Counted from the stretch's first letter, positions 10,746 to 22,011 are shown. The stretch is 64,000 nt of DNA from Thuidium tamariscinum (GCA_947034885.2 OX344754.2:21780501-21844500), one strand, 5' to 3'. A program made the numbers and translations. Notes: generated by a model from the sequence alone, not told the origin.

Positions 10746-12743
10746 ATGGCAAGTTCCTCCAATCCGAAGTGGGCGGTAGTGACGGCCAAGGCAATTTTGC
10801 CAGTCATCCCTTCCGATCCGCAGCATCGGAAGGAGTTAGAGGATGATCTAGTCTTCCTAGGGTGTCATGGGTTGATCCAACGCCCTTGGAGTGTGAAGAG
10901 TGACGAGATGGTACAGGAAATCCTCTCGGGAGTTCCAAATCAGTACGAACTCACAGTGAGGGGTAGACTGAGTGCCTGGACGTTGGATATCTAGGCGAAT
11001 GTATACGGTTTTGATAAAACCGGATTAGGTCTAGCTCCCCGGACGGACAAGTTTGGTGTTAACAAGTTCCGGAATCCGCCCCACCCTAAGGACGGATACT
11101 CAGTTCCGGATTGCACGAACGACCGGCATAGACGGATGTTGGAATTCTTGATTCCCATCCTCTATCCGGAAAAGCCTACCCGTGTCACCGTGACGGTAGC
11201 AAACACCATCTTCGGGTGTTTTGAGAAGCGGATGGTCAACTGGGGTATAGTCCTCCAGTGGGTAGTTAACCGGCTAGCCGAGCATGTGGGACGGGAGAAG
11301 ACCAACACTATCAGCGGCTATCTCTTCCACCTGTACCACCACAATGATGTGCTGAGTGGCCCGGAACTCCTCCGCTATGAGACGGGAATTCAGATCCTCA
11401 AGTACGGCTTGATGGATGAGTTGGAGAAGGAGTCGGAGGACCCAGAGGACGAGCGGATGGACGAGGACCCGGAAGAGCAGAAGCCGGCTAGCCAGCCGGA
11501 ACGGAAGCTAGAACGGAAGAAGTCCACAACGCCAGATAAGAGGGGACACCCAGACCCGGATCCACCCGGATTGACCTTGGGGAAAAAGAAGCGGAACCAC
11601 TTCGACACCATCATCCGTCACGCCATGATGGCACACGCGGATAACAACCAATATGAGGCGATACTCGAGCAGATCGTCACGAAGCTGGGCGCGGTGAAGA
11701 TCGAAGACATTTCGGAAATCCTCGACCGTCTTCCGACTCAAGACGTGTTGCGGAAGAAGGACGAAGAGATCCGGAAGTGGGAGGACGAGGCCTGGAACCA
11801 GACGGATCGAACCCGACAGGCGGAAGATCTGGCCCGGATAACTGAAGAGGGACGACGGAAGGCGGAAGAGGAGCGGAATGGGCTCCAGAGCACGGTGACG
11901 TACCTGGAGAGTGATTTCAGTGTCGCCAACGGGAAGATCGTGGAGGCCACCTCCTTGGTTCGGAACCTGTAGGAGTTGGTGGCCCAGCCGGCGGATACAG
12001 TGATCAGGGCGAAACTGTTTTCCGCCCGGCTGATGACGGAAGGGCACGTCACCGGATCGAAAGTCATCACCATCTTGGTGGATTACCAGGCCAAGATGGA
12101 AAGGGTACTGAAGGAGATGAGGGCCTTAATTGGGACTCTCAATCCGGAGTTGGGGGAAGGACTGTCGAGCTTGCTCAACCAGCAGGTGTTTACGGACTTC
12201 AGCCCCGGAGTGCAAGGACGGATGTCGACAGATCGGAAGCTACTCAGAAACTCGCCGGTCGTGAAGAACCTCGGCGAGCTCGGATCAGATCCGAATGCGG
12301 CCGGACCGTCCAACACACCTACGGATCCGCAAGAGAAGAGGGCATCACCACAACTCGACCTCGAGATCCAGATGAAGGCCCTAGCGAATCCGGCCAGGGA
12401 GAATTCGGAGAAGTTCGCTCACATGAACGAACCAGACAGGGTTTCGGGCAAGGATCCGCGCAGCAAGACAGTCATCTTGGATGACTCGGACAGGGAAGAC
12501 AATCCGCCCCTCACCATCCGTGATGAAGTTAGGGAGCAGGGCGGATTTCAAGAAGTGGAGCATTCGGAAAGCTCTGAGGCGGATTCGGAGGAGACCTCGA
12601 CGGAAGATAGCGGAACCCCACCGGTTCCGATTCAGAAGAGGCAGACCCGATCCGCCACCAAGAAGGCTCCCCCTCCCAAGGCAACAACACGAAGAAGTTC
12701 AGTTCCGCTTGTGGGCACGACATTGAAGCGGGCGCGTAAGTAG
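10746..12743 (+). pseudogene. TGT-family single-ORF protein, copy B (two stops)
   Basis: One frame of 665 codons starts at the ATG of MASSSNPK and ends in a basic LKRARK tail. In-frame TAG codons lie at 10992-10994 (where the copy at 38890 has Trp) and 11970-11972. Order of parts: N-terminal block HRKELEDDLVFLGCHG; conserved region of about 130 residues with TVRGR, KFRNPPHPKDGYSV, MLEFLIPILYPEKPTRVTVT and ISGYLFHLYHHN; an acidic and proline-rich linker; a long coiled coil rich in E, R and K; a Ser/Glu-rich segment; and a basic C-terminus that could act as a nuclear localisation signal. The order fits a structural or DNA-binding protein rather than an enzyme. A similarity to the plant PF20167 domain is suspected, not shown. 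No catalytic motif is recognisable. Confidence 0.7.
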
Positions 12744-13977
12744 GACAGAGTTGTGTAGTTAGGTAGGAATTTTGAGATTTTGGGACGGAAGTTTCCTGGA
12801 CGGATTTCCCGGATGTGGGCCCCGATCCGGAACTTTAGGAACAACTGGCCGGACCTTTCCGGATAATCCGGTTGGGCTCCGATTGGCTGTTTCGGATTTT
12901 CTTTTTGCCTTGTTGGCATTTCATTTCTGTTTTTAGGCTTTGACTTTCATTCTGTTTTGGGCTTTTAAGGGGCAGGCAAGTTAGTTGGCCTGTCATTCCC
13001 TCCTAGTGTATATTCTATTGTATTTTCATTCCCTTCTTTAATTTGAGCCGGCGGATGGACATTCTAGCTCTGACTTGTGTTTGAGTCTCTTCTTGGTGTG
13101 CTCATTGAAGTGTTGAGAGGCAAGAGGGAAGGGTGAGGAGGAATCCGGATTCTGAGGCACTTGAAATCCGAACTGAGTGACCAACTTCCGAGAGTTAGGA
13201 TCTTGAATCGTGAGTTTGAGCGTGGAGCCTTTAATTCACCGGAACGGTGATCCGGTGTGAGTCCAGGAGTGACGAGGAGGAGGTTCCGGAACCGCAGGGG
13301 CGGATCCGTGCAGAGTTAAGCAGCCGCCATAGGAAAGTTCCGTCCATCGGAAGGTCTGCCAACCACTGAGTCGATCCGAAGAACTAGGAAAATACGTCCT
13401 TTCGGGTCTAGGGGTTTTCGAATCTGTCGTTGTAGTAAGGGCAAGTGAAGTAGTCTTGAGTGACCTACTAACCGGATTGGCCTAGAGCTATCCGGGAAGT
13501 TGTGAGGATCCGAATCCGGCCCTAATACAATATCGGATATATTTTGGTGTTTTCATGTGTTTTGTTTGAGAGAAGAGAGCGTGAGGTTGACGAGTGGTAA
13601 GTCCCTACCCCTCTAAAGATCAAGAGAGGACTCCCTGAGGGTAAAACAGGGGTATCAAAAACCAATTATTGAGTGACGGAACCGGATTCTGGATTGAGAC
13701 GGATCCGGGTGAAGGAGAAATCCGGATCCGAGAAAGGAATCCGGTCATAGTTGAGAGACGAATTCGGAAAGAAAAGACGGATCCTGAAAAAGAGTCTGGA
13801 AGATAAGTTGGTATTCCGGATTAAGAGTAGTAACTTGGGGTGTTTTGATCCGAGAAACCTAGAAATCGGAAAACGCAACTATTAGTAACGTCTGGAATCT
13901 CCTAGGACGATATTCCGTGTCATATTATCACGTTTGGGTGTGATAAAGGTGCTTTCTGCTAGACTGGGCGTACGACA
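12744..13977 (+). other. 3' non-coding tail of element B
   Basis: This 1.23-kb tail is conserved, in two pieces, in the interrupted minus-strand element (32390-32985 and 27424-28089). It contains a small hairpin (CCTCT..AGAGAGG near 13610-13630). A motif with CGTCGTTGTAGT or TGTCGTTGTAGT is also shared with the tail of the element at 33355-37268. There is no open frame, so conservation suggests a cis-acting role in mobilisation. Confidence 0.55.
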
Positions 13978-14020
13978 TCGCAGCTAGTTGACTCACTGTA
14001 TCCCTTGTTCGCACAATTAT

Positions 14021-14148
14021 GGAATATCGCAAATTTAACGAAGTTGACGCTCAGATAATGTACATGCTAAAAGTTGGTCGACCGCAACTATGGATTGCGT
14101 CACCACCTCGTCAGGAATGGTCATCGAGTTCTTTTACCCTAAATTGCA
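14021..14148 (+). repeat. Duplicated P450-upstream segment, right copy
   Basis: This is a direct repeat of 10040-10155, separated from it by element B. It carries the same GGATTGCGTCACCACCTCGT block. Confidence 0.7.
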
Positions 14149-14638
14149 GCAAGCTGACTCACTCCCTTGTTTGCACAATTATAGAATGGGTCTCAGAGTT
14201 GTTGTTGCGACTGATCGATACAGAGCTACTCGCGCTCATAAATAGGTCAACCAAGATTTCGTCGAATCAGCTTCAGGTGGCACGTTTAGACAGTGCGTTC
14301 TGAAATCTATACAAGTCCTAGACTTTAGAGCTATACAAGGAAATGAATGGAAATTAAAATGGTATGGATGTTCAGAGTTAATATATTCATCACCAATCTG
14401 AAACAAGAATTGCAAGTTAGAAAGTCAATTTCGTTAAACTGGTACCAAATTTTCCACATATACGTACATAATGGTCTAAAGTCTAAGATAAATATGGATC
14501 TTCATAATTCAGAAAACTTTTCTGTTCTGGAAGGTGCTAAAGTACTGGAAATTAACGATAAAGATATTAATCCACATCGAGTGAGATCAAGTCCGGGCAG
14601 TTAACTCGATCAGTTGGGCTCCAGAGATTTCAATTGTC

Positions 14639-14646
14639 TATATAAG
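14639..14646 (+). promoter_or_regulatory. TATA box of P450 copy 2
   Basis: TATATAAG within CAATTGTCTATATAAGACG lies 115 bp before the ATG. The same sequence precedes copy 3 (24892-24899), which supports it as the original core promoter. Confidence 0.65.
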
Positions 14647-16227
14647 ACGTACACCCATACTTCAGGCAACCACAATCCTGTCTACGTATATAGTTGTAAT
14701 CATTCCCATTCAATTTGAAGCAAACAATTGTACGTGCCAAGGAAACGGGAGTGTGTAGCCATGGCCATGTCGTGGTCAGTAGAAGTCAAGAACGCCGTGC
14801 TCACAGTAGTGGTGACGAGCGTGATTGTGTATCACGTGATCTTCAAGTTTGTGAGAGCTGCGATGTGGGAGCCGCTACGACTGCGTCGCATCATGACCAA
14901 GCAAGGCGTGCGCGGACCTCCGTTCAAGTTCCTGCTGGGCCAGTTCAAGGACATGGTGAAATTCTCCGAATCGTTTCCTGAAAGGCTTGCCATGGATGAC
15001 TTCGCCAAACTCTCGCCCACAATCACGCCGCAGTATGCCATGTATTTTCCGAAATACGGTAAGCGCACTTCTTCAAATCTCTACGTCATATATCGTGGAA
15101 AGTGATAATTAGAAGCTTGAACCACTCTACATTTCGTATTGCAGTCTATCTATTATTCTTTTGATCATTCTGACGAACTAACTAGATGACTCCAATCTGG
15201 AGTCTAGGCCTCTCACTGGGTGTGGAAAACAGTACAAACATGCTCACATGCTGAGTCGCGTATGCGAGTGCATGGCAAAGTATGTACACTTTCTACATGA
15301 AGATTTCAGTCACCTCCGGAGATTGAAATAATAATTAACCTTCGGCGGATGCTACAACAAGTACGATTAGGATATTAATTAATCTCATGGTTAAATCGTG
15401 AAGTTCGTCATTGATATTGGCTCGGTTTTGGTTATAGTACTCATAGTAGTAGTGGCAATCCTATGACTAAAAACAACATTTTTGAGATAATCATTTTTAA
15501 ATGTTTCTTGCAATAGCCCAAAAGTAGAATAATGCCAATTTATAGAAAATTAGCATAGGAGAAGTCTTTGAAGATGCCAAATTAAATCAAGTGGAATATT
15601 TCCAATTCAAGGAGTTGACAAAAATTTAAGTTCTAGCTAATGTACAATTTATTTGGAAAATCTAGTGGTAGAATAATTAATTAGCTAGAAATTAAACCAC
15701 AAAAAGACCAAGGAGAGGTTAATATGGTATCACCAACTTATTATCCATCACTTCTTTTTTCCACTTGTACACCAATATAAAACATCAAGTGAAATTATTT
15801 AGTAAGTCGATCTAATTTTGTATAGGGCAATGCCTACAGAGGAGGGAATTGTGTAAGAAAAATGTGCTCACAAGGAGGGTAGAGCCTAACCAAGAAACAC
15901 ATTTTTCTATACAATTCCCAAAGTTAGATAAGCCAAGGCATTTCCCGGAGTAAATTGTCTGCCAAAAAATATTCAGGAATGCAAAAAAACCTTCTATATG
16001 AAGAATCAGTAATACCCAATCACGTGGGTGGACCCACCTAATGCATTGATTACGCAAAATAACTTGCACCACAAATGAACAGGGAATTTTCTAACAGGGG
16101 GTACATTATGTGAATTCATGCGGAGATAACTAAGGAAGGAGGTTCTAAAAGCACACAGGCTATAAAATCGCCCACCTCTTCAAATGTATAGTATTTGTAC
16201 ATGTTATTTTGTAGCCTTCAACAATGT

Positions 16228-16395
16228 ACAAATAGTGTACAATTGAGGAGGTGGGTGATTTTAGAGACTCATGACATTTCAATTTCAATATTTCATAAGT
16301 AATTCCACAAAGTTCCAAAAAATATGAAATGACTTGTATTAAATGCCAATTCCACTTCACTGTCTTTCAAGCCGAAAATTTACTGAAAAATTGAT
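16228..16395 (+). repeat. Dispersed repeat 'GTGTACATTT', copy 2
   Basis: This matches 8213-8375 and 50134-50290. It lies in intron 1 of P450 copy 2, just before exon 2. Confidence 0.55.
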
Positions 16396-18096
16396 GTGAA
16401 GAAGCTTCACCTCCCCCAAATTCAGTTTCAGCTCTTCATGGACCTCCGACCGACCTTCACTCTCAATCATGCACTGAATTACTCCTTGAATGCGTTGCAG
16501 GCAAAATGTTTGTGTACTGGTGGGGAACGGAGACGAAACTGGTGGTGCGTGACCCGGAGATTGTGAAAGAATTGCTGATCACCAACCACGACTTCTTGGT
16601 GAAGCATGCAGTGGAAAAAATACTCATCTCAGAACTCGTAGGCCCAAGATTGCTCACTCATGAGGGTGAGAAATAGAGGTCCGAGAGGCGCATGGTCAAT
16701 CCCTCCTTCAACCAGCACGCAATCAAGGTAACGTAACTGAGTGACAGTGCAGTGCAATTTGAGGTGCTGTACGTCAATAACAAGAGTTTCTGATCAGTGT
16801 GTCTTTCCATTAGTCGTTACATGATTGTGGAAATCATTTGTTCATTCAGAAGGATTACCAAGTTGTAGACGAGGAAAATGTGAGAATTTAATTTTTTTTT
16901 GTCACAGACTCGGACAATTATATATCTGATATTGAAATTTTCCAAAAGCAACACGTTGTAAGGTAGCTCCACATGCAACTCACACCTTTCTAAAATTGAA
17001 CTCTACAGATTTTTTTGCCTAAAATGTCTTATTCCTACTATTCTTGAGAGTTTAGGATCGATTTTAGGAACACCTCTTTTCGGCAGCACTTTGAAAATTC
17101 TTAGTTTATTCATGCATTGTCCAAAAAATACATTCTAAGAGAATCTGGAATCCCCTTCTGACAACTAAGAAGATGCCTTTTACATCGGATGGGGAGTGTT
17201 TCCTCAAGGATTTCCCATTCAAGACAATTGTGTATCCAAGAAACAATCTTTGTCCTACACGCAATGTACACATATTTGAAGAAATCATTGTGACTAGAGA
17301 TTATTACTAGTACTAATAGTATTTGAACATCGCTATGACATGTAGGCCATGGTTACCTTTAGGAGTTGTAATGTATCTATAACTCCAACCTTAGATTTTA
17401 GTTGGCATGAATGAAGAGTCTGTTTCATTCTGGTTCTTGCGGTATCTCTTGGATGTACTCAAGTAATGCCCAACTACAATTCAAGGATGATAATTAGCGT
17501 TTGCATATGGCAATGGCATGTAGGGCATGGTCGAAGCTATGGTGCAAGGAGCAACATCAGAGATACAAATTTGGGAGCAAAAGGTAGCCGAAGCACGCGG
17601 CGAAGTGGAAATCAACGTGGACTTAGGTAATCACACAATCTCCGGAAGAATTATCTCGCTGACGACTTCCAAGGACAATTTAGAAAAAGGGGAGCAAATC
17701 TTCAAGGTTCAGAGATTCCTTGGAAACGAGATCGTGAAAATGTTCCAGAACGCAGCGTACTAGCTCATTCCCGGCTATAGGTACTTGAATTGAGACTTCT
17801 CCACCGCCATTTCATGAAATGAAATTCCACGCCATGATTTGAAACAAATTAATTATTTCCAAGTTCTATGGATCCGTTCTATTTGGGGATGACATGCATT
17901 CGCTGCTTTGTTTGTAACAAATACCTGCCCACCAAAGGGAAGCGGTTGAGGAATCTGTGCAGTTCCAAAGTGGATGCTCTACTCCATTCCGTGGTCAATG
18001 GCCGGCGAGAAGTAGTGCGAAAGGGAGAAATGAGCAATGATGGCAACCAAGACTTTCTGGGTCAAATGCTCGCTGCGGCAACGGAAGGACGGGACA

Positions 18097-18431
18097 CAGG
18101 GATGACGGGACGTCCGGACGTCTATGGGACGTAGACGCTACCCCTCGGACATCCTGTGACATTTGAAATTTTTTTTGACATACGTCCAGCGGACGGGCGA
18201 CCGGACAGCCATGCGGACGGCCTTTCAATAAGACAGAAGGCGGACGGGTGGTCGATCGCACTATGGACGGAGCAACGGACGGCACCATCCGACCGCAGTC
18301 TCCGACCGCCCGTCCGCACGTCTACTTCCGACGGATGCCGTCCGTTGGTCGCCGAGGACTACGTCCACTGCGTTCGGACGTCCGGATTTTGGACGTAATT
18401 TTGCCCTGGACGTTGCAATTCGTCAACCCTG
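18097..18431. mobile_element. hAT-like MITE in P450 copy 2
   Basis: It begins CAGGG and ends CCCTG. It is flanked by an 8-bp near-perfect duplication, ACGGGACA (18089-18096) and ACGGGACG (18432-18439). Both features are typical of hAT elements. The 335-bp body is far more GC-rich than its surroundings and full of GGACGT, CGGACG and GTCCG motifs in both orientations. It interrupts exon 4 between LAAATEG and the QEFNMASVF block. No coding capacity. Confidence 0.8.
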
Positions 18432-18822
18432 ACGGGACGAAAGCGCGCAAGAGTTCAACATGGCATCAGTGTTTAGCCATTTCAAGCTCTTCTACTTCGC
18501 AGGCCACACTACTAGAAAAACAGTGACCAAATTAACAAAACATCAACAATTTTTTGTTGAAGTGGATACTGCATTGTCCATTTTCACATTTTTTTGTTGA
18601 TTCTAGTACACATTGTCAAAATCAACACTTTTTTTTGTTGATTTTGATACTGCAATTCAAAAGTAACAAAAAAATCAACACTTTTTAGTTCATTTTCACA
18701 TATATGTGTCTCAAATTAGTTTTCTTCATTTGAAAAATGTTTGAATCACCATAGTTACTGTTCTATGCACAATACTTTTTTTAAAAAAAATTCATCATTC
18801 ACTATTCGGTATTGTGTAAAAT

Positions 18823-19335
18823 TAGCAGACTTCAGAGGTCATTTAGTCATAGAAAAAAAACTTTTTTCAAAAAACTTTGAACTATGAAAAGTTGAGGAAT
18901 TAAACAATATTTCATCTCCAAAAAACCGTTTGCTATTTGGAGTCTTCAATCAAAAGTTATGAATAAATTTCAGAGGCAATGTTTTAAAATGTTAATAAAT
19001 TTTTTGTCAAATAAATTTTTTCAATAAATTTTACACTAATGAAAGTTATAGAATTGATATATCTTTCACCTTCAACCATTTTTTTGAGATTTAGATTTTT
19101 TAATCAAAAGTTATGAACAAAAATCAGAGAGGAGTAGAAATGGACATTTTTTTTTACATTTTTAAATACCTTCTTTGATTTTTGTCCATACCTTTTAATT
19201 GAAAGATCTAAATCTTAATTGTATTGTTTCAGGTGAAAGAGATCTTCATCTTACAACTTTCATTGATCCAAAGGTTTTTTTGAAAAGTTTATCTACTAGG
19301 ATAAAATTACCACTAAAGTCTACTGACTTTTGATG
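18823..19335. repeat. Internal inverted repeat 1 of CACTA element 2 (diverged)
   Basis: TTAGCAGACTTCAGAGG on the left corresponds to the complement of CACTAAAGTCTACTGACT on the right, with partial complementarity inward. It is a worn version of the paired hairpins in element 1. Confidence 0.45.
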
Positions 19336-19496
19336 GGAAAAAAGTTAAAGAATAATATAATTAAAATTATATGTCTCAATTCCAAACTCAAATATAAGTA
19401 TAATTTTAATCCTTTTGTTTCTTTATAAGCCTTTGGAGTCTTAATTTTACAATGTATATTTCTTTTTAAATTAAATGATCACAAATCGGATTTTTG

Positions 19497-19862
19497 AAAA
19501 GTCAGCAGACTTTAGGGGCGATTCAGACCTAGTAAAAGAACTTTTTTGGAGAAACTTTGAACTAAAGAAAATTGAAAAATAAAGTCTTCTTTCACCTCCA
19601 ACAATTTTTTTGAGATTTGGATCTTCCAATCAAAAGTTATGGACAAAAATCAGAGAGGGAGTTTGAAAATTTTAAAAATAAATGTTCATTTCCACCCCTC
19701 TCTGATTTTTGTTCATAACTTTTGATTGGAAGATCCAAATCTCAAAAAAATTGTTGGAGGTGAAAGAAGACTTTATTTCTCAACTTTCTTTAGTTCAAAG
19801 TTTCTCCAAAAAAGTTCTTTTACTAGGTCTGAATCGCCTCTAAAGTCTGCTGACTTTTAAAA
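19497..19862. repeat. Internal inverted repeat 2 of CACTA element 2
   Basis: The arms are nearly perfect. AAGTCAGCAGACTTTAGGGG is mirrored by CTAAAGTCTGCTGACTT, and the match continues through TCACCTCCAACAATTTTTTT and CTTCCAATCAAAAGTTATG. Arms are about 160 bp. Confidence 0.8.
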
Positions 19863-19928
19863 AGAATTGAAAAAAACCCGAAAGAACTATATAAATACAT
19901 TTCTACTTCCTAAACAATCACTCATCTT

Positions 19929-20060
19929 GAGTGTTTGGTGCCTTGGCAAGAGCCTTGGCTCCCAACCATGAGGTTGCAGGTTCAAACCTTGGTGACCTCA
20001 CTTCCTAGGTAGCTGCCACGTGGTAGTTGTAGGGGTTGCCGTGTGGTTGTTGGCCACGTG
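19929..20060 (+). other. tRNA-like / box B-like segment with two G-boxes in CACTA element 2
   Basis: CCTTGGCAAGAGCCTTGG is followed by GCAGGTTCAAACCTTGG (box B-like, near 19975-19990). G-boxes CACGTG are at 20017-20022 and 20055-20060. It matches the module at 5900-6001 in position and order, although the two sequences have drifted. Confidence 0.4.
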
Positions 20061-20799
20061 GCACCACCCTAGAGGTCAAAATTTTTTATTTTTTCTTAAA
20101 AATATATTTTAAAAAAAAGGTTCAAATTAACAAAAAAAATTAACACTTTTTTGTTAGAAAATGAACACTTTTTTGTTAAAATTTGACATTTTTTTGTTAA
20201 GAAATCAACACTTTTGTGTTCAAAAGTACCCAAATTAATACGTCCAAATCAACAAAAAAAATCAAAACTTTTGTGTTGAGTTTTGTTAATTTGGTCACTG
20301 TTTTTTTCTACTAATGCCAAGACACAGCGTCGAATCTTTTGACCTTTGCGATGCTAATGCTGGCGTTGCATCCCGAATGGCAAGAGCGTGCGCGCACAGA
20401 GGTTTTGGAGGTCTTGGGTGAGCAACGGAGTTGGAATGCTAGTGCGTTGTCCCAACTGAAAGTGGTGAGTATGCTCATTCTCCGCTTCATGAGTGCATCG
20501 TGGTCAATGTTTTTTCTTCTTCTGAAAAACGATACCCTACGTGTACGTGAAGGTCAGATTCGGCATAAATTAAGTCATTTTTGTAAAAAAAGTGCCTGTA
20601 AGACTGGGAGTCAGTTGGAGCTTCTTGAAGTTGTTCTTTAGTGATTGATGAATGGAATTAACATTTAGTGGGTTTTTTTGGACATGGAATTCAGGTGGGA
20701 ATGGTATGTAATGAAACCCTATAATTGTTTCCACCTATCGTTTCTCTGACAAGAGTGGCAACGAAGGATTTGCACTTGAAAGGATTATTTGTGTTATTA

Positions 20800-21880
20800 C
20801 ACGAGCTTGAAATATATGGTGATGTTGTCAAGTGGAGCAATTGTGGTCGTCATTGCAATTGAACTGGCTCTAAATTGCGTACGTGTTCTAGCATTTCCAA
20901 TCTCTGTACGGAGGGTTTGAGTGTTTGACGAATAAAATTGTGATATGTAGCTCCAGTAAGTTACATACATATACCGATAGACCCTTCGCACTGGTGTACC
21001 ATCGTGCCACAAGGCTTGGTCCTAGCCGTCTTGCTGGAAGTCTAAAGGAGATTCAAGATTCCTTTAGCATACATAGTTTGGCACTTTATGAATAACTATA
21101 AAATCGATTTTCAATTTTTAAAATATACGTACTTGTACCCAAAATTGATTGGGTCGGGTATAGATATGGGTCCAAATTACGTGTCGTTAGCTTTACTTGA
21201 CCTAGATGTATTCTCAATTGCGAGACGTTATGTACCATCGAGCAATTCACGCGTTCGCGTGGCAGTCAACGTGGCAGGGAGGCCCGTTCGCCGACTGCAG
21301 ATTGCCATCGACCTCCGCTCGCATCCTCTTCCAAACTCCTCTTGCAAGTTGTTCCTGCGGGTAGAATGTAGCAGCGACGACCTCGCCAATGGCGCCGGAA
21401 GAATCGCCGGGCGACCCCTGCCGGGAAAGATGAAGTTCATTGGCTAACGGACAGATCGGGGTAACAGACAGGGATTGATCACTCCTGTTCTTTTGGTTTT
21501 AAAATTAAAATTAAAAAAATTAGAACATTGGAGGGGGGTGGGTCGGATGTCCTTCGTTTGTTGGACGGAATGGAGGGGTAGGAAGGCGCTCACCCAGCCA
21601 TTCTTCTGGCAATGGCGACCGAGGTTGTCACTACTACATGTGTCCCCTCTTGCCAGAACAGCGACTTTTGAATATAGCTAGAGCATCGTTCATTTATTCA
21701 TACGAAATTGACTCAGCCGGCGGTTGTCGACATTGTCTGACGTACACACCATGGTGCAAAATTTCAAAAAATTGGTACCGTAATACGTATGACTCTCTCC
21801 AGCCATATCCACCTGGGGCTGAAACTATATTATAATAAGCAAAAGAAAAGTATGAAATGTGCAAGAGGTCACTAGTAATC
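20800..21880. other. 3' flank of P450 copy 2 and GC-richer patch
   Basis: 20800-21005 matches the 3' flank of copy 1. 21230-21470 is GC-richer and open in one frame (21088-21447), but the product is not recognisable and the opposite strand is open too. No gene is called. Confidence 0.35.
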
Positions 21881-22011
21881 TAGTATCGATCAAGCTTTCT
21901 CTTTACCTCGTTGAGAGGTGTCGTCTGGTGCAACTGGAGATGGAACAACACTGAAGAATAGCACTCCAATTTGATCACATAAGAAAGTACTTGGAAAAAA
22001 AAGCATCTGAT

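Larger units (their letters stand above)
10156..13977 (+). mobile_element. TGT-family element B, complete
   Basis: It starts TGTCGCAGTCCGG and ends GCGTACGACA. A perfect 5-bp target duplication TCGCA flanks it (10151-10155 and 13978-13982). Length is 3822 bp: leader of 590 bp, one ORF (10746-12743) and a 1.23-kb 3' non-coding tail. The only terminal symmetry is TGTCG/CGACA; I see no LTR pair and no long inverted repeat. A 5-bp duplication with TG...CA ends resembles integration by a retroviral-type integrase, but the structure is not that of an LTR element. The homologous interrupted element at 27424-39456 confirms both boundaries. Confidence 0.85.
18507..20316. mobile_element. Non-autonomous CACTA-type element 2
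   Basis: It begins CACTACTAGAAAAACAGTGA and ends with the inverted complement (TCACTG...TTCTACTAATG, last G of the end motif context slightly mutated). It is flanked by a 3-bp duplication CCA (18504-18506, 20317-20319). Length is 1810 bp. It shares subterminal AAATTAACAAAA-type motifs, internal hairpins and the tRNA-like/G-box module with element 1. It interrupts the codons for the I-helix AGQDT motif of P450 copy 2; the duplicated CCA accounts exactly for the break. Confidence 0.85.
14761..20795 (+). pseudogene. Cytochrome P450 (clan-72-like) pseudogene, copy 2
   Basis: Exon 1 is 14761-15058: an N-terminal membrane anchor (about 28 hydrophobic residues), then GPPFKFLLGQFKD, with a GTAAGC donor. 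Exon 2 is 16501-16727 after a CAG acceptor (FVYWWGTETKLVV, helix-C region RRMVNPSF); Trp of the helix-C WxxxR motif is a TAG stop. Exon 3 is 17524-17780 and has a TAG stop just before LIPGYR. Exon 4 begins near 17920 without a proper AG acceptor and is cut by a hAT-like MITE (18097-18431) and by CACTA element 2 (18507-20316). Removing the insertions restores the I-helix FYFAGQDT, followed by LHPEWQERARTEVLEV and a GTGAGT donor at 20465. The last exon from 20695 keeps NETL*LFPP, the ExxR Arg being a stop, and runs to about 20795. There it joins the 3' flank directly, so the heme-binding region is deleted. Multiply disabled. Confidence 0.9.

Noticed and set aside
10156..13977. LTR retrotransposon with two LTRs
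   Set aside because: I compared the leader with the tail of elements B, D and E by eye and found no repeated terminal sequence. No primer-binding site, protease, reverse transcriptase or integrase motif is present.
19929..20000. tRNA gene
   Set aside because: A box B-like stretch is present, but I could not fold a full cloverleaf with acceptor and anticodon stems. It lies in a transposon.
14761..20464. Functional P450 with readthrough or alternative splicing
   Set aside because: Several independent lesions (stops in exons 2 and 3, lost acceptor, two insertions, ExxR stop, heme-region deletion) make this untenable.
21088..21447. 119-codon plus-strand gene
   Set aside because: The opposite strand is open over the same GC-rich patch, the start lies in AT-rich non-coding-like DNA, and no domain is recognisable.
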